A DNA stretch of 64,000 nucleotides from Callaeas wilsoni (Eukaryota > Chordata > Aves > Passeriformes > Callaeidae), in NCBI GenBank assembly GCA_013398955.1, contig VWPU01009725.1, positions 1 to 64,000 on the forward strand, read 5' to 3'. How positions within the stretch are numbered: position 1 is the first letter of the stretch; the number at the start of each line of letters is the position of its first letter. This document shows positions 11,680 to 21,555 of the stretch, one piece after another. Position numbers and translations under genes: made by a program. The notes below the pieces were generated by a model. It saw nothing but the letters and a program-made list of their open reading frames with translations, was not told the DNA's origin and made no database searches.

Positions 11680-14202
11680 CTAGCACCATCTAAAACTGGA
11701 CCCTGCTGTCACTTCAATTCCTAATAGGGAAATATTAGCAATTATCCTTTAGTTTAAACACTATTTTTTAAAAAAAATCACCAAAATCACAAAGCAATGC
11801 AATAGTGTATATATAATAAAAAATTAAAATTACATACATGCACACACAATGATTGTGATTTTTTGGTAATCAGAAGTTGTTATCTCTTAGTTCACCCAGT
11901 CCCAAAATACCTTTTGTGAAAAAAGAACAGCTCCAGCCAGCAACAGGACTGAATTTTATCTTACCATGCCTCAGCTGCCAAAGAACCAGCACACACTTTG
12001 CTCCGCAGAGTTTGCACAAGTCATAAGTGCTGTTATAGAAAATCAACACAAGAAATCCTCCTTTGTTAACTATTGGAAAATGATGGAGTTACAGTCTATG
12101 GAGCTCTCCCTGCCAGCGTTTCAAAGAAATCAGCAATGTTTTAACATCCAGAGAGCAACTGGAGTGTGAGGAATGCCCAGCACGCTACCTGGGAGAAGTG
12201 GAGATGACTGTGACAGAATGCTGGGAGGAAATCACAAGGATATGGAGAGTTAATTAAACCAAAATTAAAACATGCAATGTGCAGTCTGGAGTAAAAAAAA
12301 AAAAAAAAAAACCAGCCTGGTAAAATGTTCCGTTTCTAAAGAATTCCATCAGAGAATGGCAGGCACAGTGTGACGATCTGAGCCAGGGGAGACAGATGTT
12401 TATTTGTTTATTTTTGAATGTGTATGTGAGGGGTAAATACATTATGCAGAGAGATATACCCATGCATATATATACAGAGAGAGGCCATGAAAGTGGGAGC
12501 TGCTATGAAACAGGAGGCAGGACATAGTTCAGAAGAACAGGCAAGTCCCCACCTTCCCACCTGTTTGGAAAGTTTTAGGAGGTCCATGTTTCATCGCATG
12601 GAAAATCCCTTTTTCTTTTGTCCACCCAGGTTTCTCAAAGGGTCTCCTGTGTAACTCTTAATGTCCACTCAGGTTTCCCAAACAGTTTCCCTGAGGTTTT
12701 TAATCCCCAATATCCACACATGTAACTCCTGCCTGTGGGGGTTATTTGTATCACCCAATTTTATTCTGCTTCCATGCTTAATTTAGGAGGAGAATCCCCC
12801 TCGCCCCTCTCTCCCCCGTCAGCAGTTCAGGTTCCGTGAACCACTTCCTGGAGATGTTCCTCTCTCAGCCTTGGCTACAGAAAACACCTACAAAATGCTG
12901 TTTCACCTCATTCAATGCTCTTCCCCACCCAAAAGGATAAAATAAGCATGAATTTAAATCATTCCTATCTACAACTTGCAGCATGACTGTTCGCTGTGGC
13001 ATGTGAATTTATTGTCATGATAGAGGCAAACTCCGCAAAACATGCAATATATATTTGTTATTCATATCTTTAAAATATTAGCTGGCACATACACAGTTTA
13101 GTAACTATGGCAACACTGATAAATTTGAAAATAATGGCTCTTATTTGCTTTGTACAAAAAGGTCAAGGACCGAACACTTGGAGCACAAACAGGAAGAGCC
13201 AATTTTGAGGATTAACTGCTGGAATTGGTGGTGTTAGCATTCCCCATCGTGGTAACATTCAACCCTGGACACAAGGGACCCATTAGGGATTCAAAAGGGG
13301 AAATATCTCTCTTGAGTAGCAACTGGGAGGCATGAAATTTCCAGTTTCTACGAAATGTTTGATTTCCTCTTATTTTTCCCTCAAGCTTTGAATGATTTCA
13401 TTTTTCTTCAGAGCACCCTAATGACCTTAAAACTTTCCCAGAACTGGGATAATAGGCTATAGTATGACTCCACACATGGACAAATATTGACAGAGAACAT
13501 GCACATAGGAACTTGCTGTGAGCCCTGCTAGGCCTCCACCCTAATTGTTGTTGCCAGTACATGTGGCAGGCTTTTTATCAGAGAATTGAATACCCAGATA
13601 TTGCCTCATGCTGAGCAAACAGGGACTGGAAACCCAGGAAAACAGATCTGGATGGTTTCAGTTTGGACATAACCTGGCTCTGCTGAGGTCTGTCATATTA
13701 TATGATTTAAAGCTAATATCTAAACAGGCTTTCAGTAAAAAATTGGCTTTAAATAAAAAACTGGCTTTAAATAAAAAGTGCTAAGGAGGAGAGAGCTCAG
13801 GGCCTGGAGCAGCTTAACTGAGAAATGTGCAGGTACCCATGGTTTTTCCTACTTACATCAGGGACAGTTTGCCATCAGCAGGATTTGTGTGTGCATGAGA
13901 GTGCTCAGGGTGCTGAGTGGCAGAAGGAGAGCTCCGAGTTTCGGGAGAGCTTCAGCTGATGCAGCAGAACAAAGGGGCAAAGACCTGGCACAGATGGGCT
14001 CTGCCAGGACCTGGCATAGTTATAAACCAAGAGAAACAAGGCACTGCCACTTGGCAAACAAAGGTAGGATGGGAATGCGACCAGGGCTCCACCTGGACTC
14101 CAGTCCCAGAAGAAGAGGTTTTGGTGAAGCAGAAAGTATTAACCCTTCAGAGCGAGGATGAGAGAAATTCAGACTGGGCACAAAGAATTTCCCGATCACT
14201 TT
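11680..14202. other. Unique non-coding sequence
   Basis: No gene or transposon was recognised. It contains a run of about 18 A at 12293, AT-rich dinucleotide tracts near 11805 and 12460, and the short 18-bp tandem repeat at 13727-13780. Open frames of 127 and 134 codons at 13778-14321 overlap in different frames, and the second runs into a CR1 fragment. Neither shows a domain. Confidence 0.5.
13727..13780 (+). repeat. 18-bp tandem repeat, 3 units
   Basis: There are three consecutive 18-bp units beginning GGCTTT at 13727, 13745 and 13763. Units two and three are nearly identical (GGCTTTAAATAAAAA plus three variable bases) and unit one is more diverged. It is a short local duplication with no coding implication. 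Confidence 0.9.
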
Positions 14203-14302
14203 TCATAGAAATCACAGAATTCCAGAATGATTTGGGTTGGAAGGGACCTGAGAGATCGTCTTGTTCCCAGCCGTGCTGTGGGCAGGGACACCTTCCCCTG
14301 GA
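14203..14302 (-). mobile_element. CR1 LINE 3'-terminal fragment (antisense)
   Basis: The plus strand reads TCATAGAAATCACAGAATTC, then TGATTTGGGTTGGAAGGGAC, then GGGCAGGGACACCTTCC. This is the last ~100 bp of CR1 in reverse complement, including two degenerate copies of its short tail repeat. It is strongly 5'-truncated. Confidence 0.9.
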
Positions 14303-14528
14303 GGAAGGGTCTGATGGATGATTGAGCAGGATGGGCAAGGTGTGGCAGGACACATCCTCTCCCTCTCTACCACTGCTGGGTGGTGCAGATATGGAAGAGA
14401 GAACCCAGGGGCAGAAAGGCCCAGCAAGGGCTCATCTCTGGCACCAAAAGGGCTCAAACCCCAGCTAAGAGTCAACAGCTTAGTCTGGGGAGCAGATGTG
14501 GAAAGAGATAACAGAGATATTCGTGACT

Positions 14529-14901
14529 GAGACACACTGTTTTACAAACTAGAAAAGACACATGAGTTATCACGGAGGCAGAAGCCTTCTACACACACCC
14601 TGAGAGTGTGGGGGACTTCTCCCCGGAGCTGGGAACCAGATTCCGTGGTTACTTTCCTGGGAATTGAGGGAACGGATTTCCATATGTGCCCCACCAACAA
14701 TTGAATGGTAAGAGACATTGGATCCTAAGTTCTATTATTTCTTCGCTAGCTGTAAAATTAATGGTACCTTTAACCTCGCGCTCTATATACCTACTGGTAG
14801 TTTCTTTTTATTCTTATTCCTGTGTAGTATATCGTTTGTTTTAAGTCTTATGTCTGTTGGCTTTGTGTCTATTGAATAAATGATTCATTCTGTAATAGAC
14901 A
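14529..14901 (+). mobile_element. Possible LTR-like segment
   Basis: This segment has promoter and polyadenylation signals in LTR order: TATATA at 14784-14789, just downstream of a CpG-containing CCTCGCGCTC, and AATAAA at 14875-14880 about 86 bp later. Ends of the form TG...CA can be placed at 14529 and 14901, but no flanking duplication supports them and there is no second copy in the window. It may be a solo LTR of a family I cannot name, or ordinary unique DNA. Confidence 0.35.
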
Positions 14902-16939
14902 GAACCACCCATTATTAAAGAACTTGCAAGCAAAAGTGGGTCTTGAGGTTCTGGCCACCCCAATAAAGCTCCTGCCTGCAGCCAGAGGCCTGGGCAAAAG
15001 GCAGAGACTCAGCTAAAACACTCACATCCATTTGCAACACAAGGTCAGCATCTTCTGCAGACATGCTGGGCAAGAAGCACGTTATCCTGATGGATTTCAC
15101 AGGATGTTTTGGTAGCACACATAGGTGCTGTGAAAATCTAGAGATCCCCTTTCCTGCAGTGTTAAAAGCAGGTGAGAGTGTGCTCAGCTGCTGTCTAGGG
15201 AAGGCACAGATCATCCAACCAAGATTTTTATCATTGTTTTCGGGTTTGATTGCAGGGTCTGCAGCGTGAGTCTCTTAACATTCCTCTTCGTATCAATCTG
15301 AGCAGAGCTGGGCAATAACCCAGTTTCCCACTGCCTTCCCAGTGCTTTGAATCACCAGGGATGCAGCTGAGGAAGAGGAGCAGCTTGTGAATCTGGCACA
15401 CCAGAATTTTTCCTCTGCTCCCAAGCACACACGTGCTGGTTCTTGTGCTGGGTGCAGGAATCTGACGTGCCAGAGAGTGTGACAGATAACATATGTTCGT
15501 CTGAGCTCTCATTCCCCCGCCTCAGGAAGTGCTGGAATGTTTCTCTGAATCGAATTGCAGTTATTTCATGTGCTTGGCAATTTCAAACACTGTGTCTGTG
15601 TGTGCATGTGTAGCACAATCTTTTTACAGATTATTAAATTAAAAAAACTCCATGGAAGTCATCTAATCTAATTTTCTGCACAGCAATGTTATTGGTGCTT
15701 CCTAAATTAACTCCTGTTGAATTAGCACTTGTTTATGAAGGAAAAAAAACCCCAAATTAATGCAAAAAACCCCAGAAGTCAAATTTTTTTGTATGCCTGA
15801 AGTCCCTCATATCCCAAAAGTAGTTGTTCCAATTGGTAGCTAGATCCACATTGTTCAAAAAAGGCATTTTCATTCAAAAATATGGATTTCAAAAAGTAAT
15901 TTTAAAGCAAATTTATATTCCATTTCTGCTTTACCCTTGATATTCTTTTAGTTATGACCTCCACTCTTATTCTGATGAAATAACTGCCAATCAAGGTAAT
16001 TTTTGCAAGACAAAGAGAGAGAATGATTGTTGATTTGTCGCCATCCTGCTTTCAAGTAAACACATTAAAGAACTAACTGGTCACTTAAAATGATTTCTAT
16101 TTTCTAACTGCTCTGATGGGTCCATTTTTTTGCTATGTAACTTTGGAATGTGATCATAAATGTTTGCTCAAATTGTGTTTTGTTGGTTATTATGCCGATT
16201 GTATCTTCATGGCAGGGTCACTCACTCTGGATTACATTGTGACATTACAGACCATTGTTAAGTGAGAATTGCTTGTTGAAAGCTCAGATTGTTCCCTTCT
16301 TGACCAAATTTATTGATTTAGTTTTGTCATGACAGAGGTCACAGGTTTCCAGAGGAACTGGGTAGATTTTCTGACACGATTTGTAGACCCACAGCAGTTT
16401 AACAATACAATTGGTGAGGCGAAGATAGGATCTCTTATTACTTACAACCTAAACCCAAGGGTAAAGGGTGTGATTCCTGCTCATACATTGGTAAAAATTA
16501 GCAGGGGGGACCCCAGACCCACAAAAAATATCCATATGGTGTTTCCTATAAACACCTCTATTCCTACAAAGCAAGGAATAAAATGAAGCACGTTGAGTAG
16601 AAAATATTTTCCTTATGGAAACCCCAGCCTGGGGCAGAACTGATGTGAGAGAAACTGGAGGTGGGAGAGCACTGCCGTGGTGGAAGAACTACGCCTGCTG
16701 AGTCTGGTTGTTAAATCTGCCTTTCCAGTGCAGCTCCTGTAGAAGGACATTCCAGGAACATTCCAGGCGTGCATGGAACCAGGGCTGACAAAGTTCCCTA
16801 TGGAAAAGGCTGCTTTGGGGTTTGGCTGGAAGGAGCAGCAGCTGAGCGATGCAGGCTGAGCTGAACGCAGTGCAGAAGTGACAAAGGACTTCTCTTTTGT
16901 GCTTTCCTGAGGTGGTGGATGAAGAATTCCTGCTTAGGT
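14902..16939. other. Unique AT-rich non-coding sequence
   Basis: No recognised gene. It includes an 85-codon open frame at 16329-16586 listed separately. The stretch 15600-16300 is very AT-rich with several short A and T runs. Confidence 0.5.
16329..16586 (+). other. Unassigned 85-codon open frame (possible fossil coding fragment)
   Basis: The frame begins at ATG and ends TGA, with an upstream in-frame stop 15 bp before the ATG. The predicted peptide is balanced in composition, not low-complexity and not part of a CR1 or LTR recognised here. It contains runs such as FNNTIGEAKIGSLITYNL and NIHMVFPINTSIPT that look more protein-like than neighbouring shadows. I do not recognise a family. It could be a remnant of a transposon or endogenous viral gene, an exon, or chance. 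Confidence 0.2.
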
Positions 16940-17130
16940 AGCTCCCTCAGCCTCACCAGAGCCGTGCTCCACCCCATTCCCACTCCCAGTTCCATTCCCT
17001 TCTCTGGACACGCTCCAGCCCCTCAAAGTCCTCCTTGTATCAAGGGGCCCTGAAATGACCCCAGGATTGGAGATGTGGTCTCACCAGGGACAATCACTTC
17101 TCTATTCCTGCTGGCCACACTCTTTTTGAT
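16940..17130 (-). mobile_element. CR1 LINE internal fragment (antisense)
   Basis: The plus strand shows AGCTCCCTCAGCCTCACC, TCTGGACACGCTCCAGCCCC, then AGGGGCCCTGAAATGACC, GGTCTCACCAGGGAC and GCTGGCCACACTC. This is the region of CR1 inside its 3' end, reverse-complemented. Neither the 3' tail nor the 5' end is present, so it is truncated on both sides. Confidence 0.88.
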
Positions 17131-18636
17131 TAAAAGCTGAAAACATTTCATTGATTTTGGTGGACTTTCAATGCAACCCACTCGCGTTATCTTAAATAAA
17201 TTACATGAATCCCTTGGGATCTCAGTGCCAGCACTGAAAAGTTGTCTTAAAAGTACACAAAGAAATTATTAATCTTAGCAGTGAAATAATGAACAAAGTG
17301 TGATTGCTTTTGTTACTGTTGGAAGAGTTTATTTATTTAAGGTATTTTTAAATGCAGATTTATGTTCCATTTTGTAACAGCAGTTTCTGAGCTTACACAA
17401 ATATGTGTTTTCATCCAGAATAAAATGTCACCTTCTGTTCCTGAGGAGTTTGATAGATATTGGGAGAAAGGAGTGACTGCATTTTGTTTGGACAGACATG
17501 AACATCACCTAGCAAAAGAAAAGTAAATAAAATCAACCAGAGGATAGTTTGGTGAGAGTTCCATTCATCTTTAGTTTGCATTGCCATATACTGTCACATT
17601 TCAGATATTTGGGTCACAGCATTTGCCACATACCCAAAGACATCCGAATTCAGTCTGTGAAGAGGCGGCTCGAGTTTTTGAGGTGTCAGGTCCAACTATC
17701 CCTCTGAAATTTCCACGGAGAAGTCTCTTGTCTCCACTACAGTCTGGTCCTCATCATGGTGCTGATATCCAACCCTCAGAGGAATGATAGGAGGAACTTG
17801 ATGATTCCCCAATCCCTGCTGGGCTGAAAGGGCTGAGATTAAAGCCCCAGGGCAAAGGAGGAGTGGGATTTGCAGCCCTGGAGAAGGGTTCTCAGGCACC
17901 AAGAGCTTTGTGATGACACTTTGTCTGACTGAAGAGGCCCTAGCTTTGGTGTAGAAGCAATTCATCTTTCCTCAAGATCCCTTCACTCCAAAAGAGAGGT
18001 ATTGAGTGGAGTTCCTTCAAATGGAATATGAAATAACCTGCAAGGCTCTTATTAATTTGTCTATTTATTTTTTTATCTCCTGTGAAGGGGAGAGATCTCT
18101 GAGTGTAACATGCTCCCTGCTACTCATGTTGTGAAATTCAACCTCAGTGACACAATTCATCTCTTTATATCAGTGACAGGAAGAATTAAAACATTTTCAA
18201 GCTGATAAAGGCTGATAAAGAGAAAATTATCTCAGACCATGCAATCGTTTCACACCTCTCACTAGATTCCTGCTGATATAACATCTACAGTAAATTCTGA
18301 GCTTCGGAATGGGATTTTTGAGGATTTTTTCTTCAGAATATTCATCTTGCTAGGAGTTGACACATCAGATTATAACTGATGTTATAATTTGTACATTAAC
18401 ACTTCAGGGTCTTCTGATTTTGAATATTACTTTAAGAAGTTATTTTTCCTCTAGTTTCTCCAAGGAACTTGTGACGAGGAATGGCAGGAACAGCAGGAAT
18501 TCCCTGCTAAAAAGGATCTGAATCTACATCCCCCTGCTAAGAGCTGGCATCGATTTCCCATTTGCAGATATGAACCCTGCAAAAAGATGTGCAGGAAGAA
18601 GAAGCAACTGCCTGTGCTTGCCCTGCCACCTTTGCT
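17131..18636. other. Unique non-coding sequence
   Basis: No gene or repeat was recognised. Open frames here are under 90 codons and show nothing identifiable. Confidence 0.5.
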
Positions 18637-18888
18637 GCAGAAGGACGTTTTGGATTGCTGCAGAAGGACGTTTTTGATTGCTGCAGAAGGACATTTTGGA
18701 TTGTTGCAGAAGGACGTTTTGGATTGCTGAAGAAGGATGTTTTGGTTTGTTGCAGAAGGACGTTTTGGATTGCTGCAGAAGGATGTTTTGGATTGTTGCA
18801 GAAGGACATTTTGGATTGTTCAGAAGGACGTTTTGGATTGCTGCAGAAGGACGTTTTGGATTGTTGCAGAAGGACGTTTTGGATTGCT
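18637..18888 (+). repeat. 23-bp minisatellite, 11 tandem units
   Basis: Eleven head-to-tail copies of a 23-bp unit, consensus GCAGAAGGACGTTTTGGATTGCT without spaces, follow a partial unit (TTTGCT). One unit, near 18819, lacks one base. Variation is mostly C/T or G/A at the CpG and at the penultimate C. The unit has no stop codon in any forward frame, and 23 is not a multiple of 3, so every frame stays open and cycles through the same 23-residue peptide. This explains three overlapping forward open frames of 102-128 codons and one reverse frame of 136. They are not evidence of a gene. Confidence 0.97.
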
Positions 18889-19120
18889 GCAGGAAGGAGC
18901 AGTGGTGCCTGAGACCCTGTCAGTGCCTCCCATGGCAGCAAACACATCCTGGCTCATTCCTTGTACGAGGCAAGCAGCCCCTGGGGGATATTGCACCCTC
19001 TTTGCACGAGATCTTTTGGAGATCTCAACAAACAGGACTTTCTGATGCCTCTGCAGAAGTCTGAGCCTTGAAACATGTAGTTTGTTATTATTATTAAATT
19101 AATTCTTCATTGTTAATACC

Positions 19121-19595
19121 GTGGTGGGTTGGCACTGGCCGGATGGGCACCAAAGCCAGTCTGTGACTCCCCTCTTCAGATGGACAGGGGAGAGAAAAGG
19201 TTCATGAGTTGGGAGCAGGACAGAGACACATCAAAGCCGGTCTGTGACTCCCCTCTTCAGGTGGACAGGGGAGAGAAAAGGTCCATGAGTTAGGAGAAGG
19301 ACAGAGACACATCATTCACCAAATGCAGTCACAGGCAAAGCAGACTCAGAGTCAGGGATAGTAATTGAATTTACTATAAACAAGCTCAGAGCAGGATAGT
19401 GACAAGTAAAATAAATCTTAAAAACACGTTCCCCCCATCCCTCTCTCCTTCCCAGCTCTACCTCCTCCCCACCAGGGGCCCAGGGAATGGGGGCTCTGGT
19501 CAGTTCATCACACCTTGTTCCTGTCACAGAGGAGCCAGAGTCCTTCCCCCTCCCCACTGTGGGCTCCCTCCCACAGCAGACAGCGGATCTCCACA
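19121..19595 (+). mobile_element. ERV LTR fragment with internal 81-bp duplication
   Basis: This resembles a common avian ERV LTR class. It begins GTGGTGGGTTGGCACTGGCC, followed by CCAAAGCC.GTCTGTGACTCC, GACAGGGGAGAGAAAA, ATTCACCAAATGCAGTCACAGG, an AATTTACTATAAACAA segment and a C-rich CCCCCCATCCCTCTC block. An 81-bp stretch is present twice in tandem. The expected terminal part after about 19595 is not recognisable, so the copy appears truncated or very diverged there. No internal retroviral coding sequence adjoins it. Confidence 0.7.
19151..19312 (+). repeat. 81-bp tandem duplication inside the LTR
   Basis: Units at 19151-19231 and 19232-19312 differ at about five positions, including CCAGTC versus CCGGTC and TTCATGAG versus TCCATGAG. 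Each contains CTCCCCTCTTCAG and GACAGGGGAGAGAAAAGG. The divergence suggests an old duplication, either within this insertion or in its source element, and not a collapsed or doubled read. Confidence 0.93.
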
Positions 19596-20391
19596 CGAGA
19601 TCTGTTATCAGCCTCATAATGATGTAAAAATTACTCCTGCCTCTCGTAATCACAGGGAAGGTGAGGCAGTAGTGACTAAACCGTCTGACCATGCCAGAGG
19701 GAGCCGAGTTGGGATCACTGGTTCATGGCTAAGACTGCTTCAGTGACCCAGGCCAGGAGGGGATCCTTGCTCGCAGGGCAGAGGGGCCGAGGGTACCTCG
19801 AGCTGCCTCACTCCCGGAGAGCCCTGCTGGCTGCTGGAACCAGCCTGCTCTGAACAAACACTGCTGACGAGGAGATTTGACCTTTTCATCTGCTGTTTTG
19901 TCTCCCACATAACATTACTGTAGGCCGTGCTCATGTCTGTCCATTTTTTTTCGTCTTGACAGATGGTCGGATACAGCCTTAATTCTTGACAGCAAAGGAG
20001 CAATATCTATTTCTCTGACTTTCCTCTCTTGCTTAATTTATTTTACAGTACTTCAGAGTCCCAGAAGTATTATCGTAAAACTTGTTTTAATGGTACCCCT
20101 GAAATCCCAAGAATTAAAGTCAGTTGAAGGAGAATATATGTGATATTTTATTGTGATGTTAAGGAGTCTCTCCCAGGTTAAGCAATCTGTTTCACTAATA
20201 TGCTCCTTCTGCATTTTCATTCTTTTCTGACTCTGCTGCAGCTTAACAAGGTGTTTCTGTCTGTCATTTAATTCTTCCAAGATCCTCTCCTGCTTTCCAT
20301 TTTGACATGTAAATGTAAATTATCTTGTTGGTGGGATTTGAATAACTCTTACTTCAAATTTTAGAATAAGGATTTAGGAAGCTTATATACA
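19596..20391. other. Non-coding sequence, partly GC-rich
   Basis: 19680-19850 is GC-rich relative to its surroundings, with several CpGs (for example CCGAGGGTACCTCGAG). The remainder is AT-rich. No gene was recognised. Part of this may be a continuation of the LTR at 19121, but I could not match it. Confidence 0.45.
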
Positions 20392-20660
20392 GCGATAGGA
20401 CAAGGGAGAATGGCTACATAAAGATAGAAGGTTTAGGCTAGAAATTAGAGAGAAATTCTTCTCTGTGAGGGTGGTGAGGCACTGGAAGAGCTTCCCAGAG
20501 AAGCTATGGCTGCCACATCCCTGGAAGTGTCCAAGGCCAGGCTGGCCAGGGCTTGGAGCAACCTGGGATAGCAGAAGGTGTTCCCGCCCATGAAAGGGAT
20601 GGAACAAGACGAGTTTTAATGTCCACTCCAACCCAAACCGTTCTATGATTTCATGATCCT
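20392..20660 (+). mobile_element. CR1 LINE 3' end (sense)
   Basis: A nearly intact CR1 3' region on the plus strand. In order it shows GCGATAGGACAAGGGAGAAT, GAAATTCTTCTCTGTGAGGG, CCCTGGAAGTGTCCAAGGCC, GGAGCAACCTGGGATAGCAG, TCCACTCCAACCCAAACC, and a degenerate TTCTATGATTTCATGATCC tail. It is 5'-truncated at the position where many avian CR1 copies stop. Confidence 0.95.
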
Positions 20661-21397
20661 TGTCCCTGATTTTTTCCAAGGGTCATTCCCACCACACAGC
20701 CGCCCTTGGAGGGCTTTGTGGCTTTGTTAAGTCACGGTTTTAAACCACCCAGAACGTGCTACAAACTCTGTGGACTCCCCTCAGACACGAATGAGTCCAC
20801 TATTGATTGCACAGGATGGGCATTCAAGCATCCCCTCAGGTGAAGCTCTTGTCTGGTGCTAGAACACACTGTACCATCAATTAGTGCAGCTAAAATCCCT
20901 TGCCAGCGTTGGCTCGTCCCCTTCCACTATAACAGGAGAGCAGCTGGATCGATACATTTGACATATTTTCCATTACCACAGCAAGGTCAGAGCCTCATGA
21001 ATTCCTCACGCTCATGAATTCCTGCGCTGCCAGGCTGGCACAGCAGCAAAACGGACACGGGAGGTCTTCGGTTCGGCAGAATGATAGGAGCAAGGGGCTA
21101 AAAATGAGCCAAATGCGGAAAAATCGGAACCCTAGCTTTGTGTGACGTCCACGAGAATTCAGCTTCCAATTTATGTCGTGTTTAGAGTCATCGTGTGCCT
21201 CACATTTGAATGCTCCTGAAGTGGAGATGTTTTGGGTGGAGAACCTTATATAGCCATCAACTGTTTTCCTTTTTCGTGGTGTGAGGCAGAAAAGCAGTAA
21301 TGGTGAGGCTTTGGAGCATAATTCCTGTCAGTTTAGTGGAGCTCTTGCTCGCAGTATCTCTCGGTGCAGTTTCCTGTCTCAGAGTCTCTCTGGTTTG
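20661..21397. other. Unique non-coding sequence
   Basis: No gene or repeat was recognised. A cluster of CpGs lies around 21045-21160. This is unremarkable without flanking signals. Confidence 0.5.
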
Positions 21398-21555
21398 AAG
21401 GGCCCAGGACTGACCCCAGGATGGGAGATGTGGCCTCAGCACAGAGGGACAATCCCTGCCCTGCTCCTGCTGGCCACACTAGTGCTGGCACAGGCCAGGT
21501 GCCCGTGGCCTTCTTGGACACCTGGGCACTCCTGGGCTCATGTTCAGCCCCACAA
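21398..21555 (-). mobile_element. CR1 LINE internal fragment (antisense)
   Basis: The plus strand shows AGGGCCCAGGACTGACCCC, GGGAGATGTGGCCTCAG, CTGCTGGCCACACTAGTGCT, GTGGCCTTCTTGGACACCTG and GGGCTCATGTTCAG. It overlaps and extends the same CR1 interior region seen at 16940-17130. It lacks the 3' tail, so it is truncated at both ends. Confidence 0.9.

Noticed and set aside
18537..19064. Four overlapping 102-136 codon frames suggesting a repetitive protein
   Set aside because: All are produced by the 23-bp minisatellite, whose unit has no stop in any forward frame.
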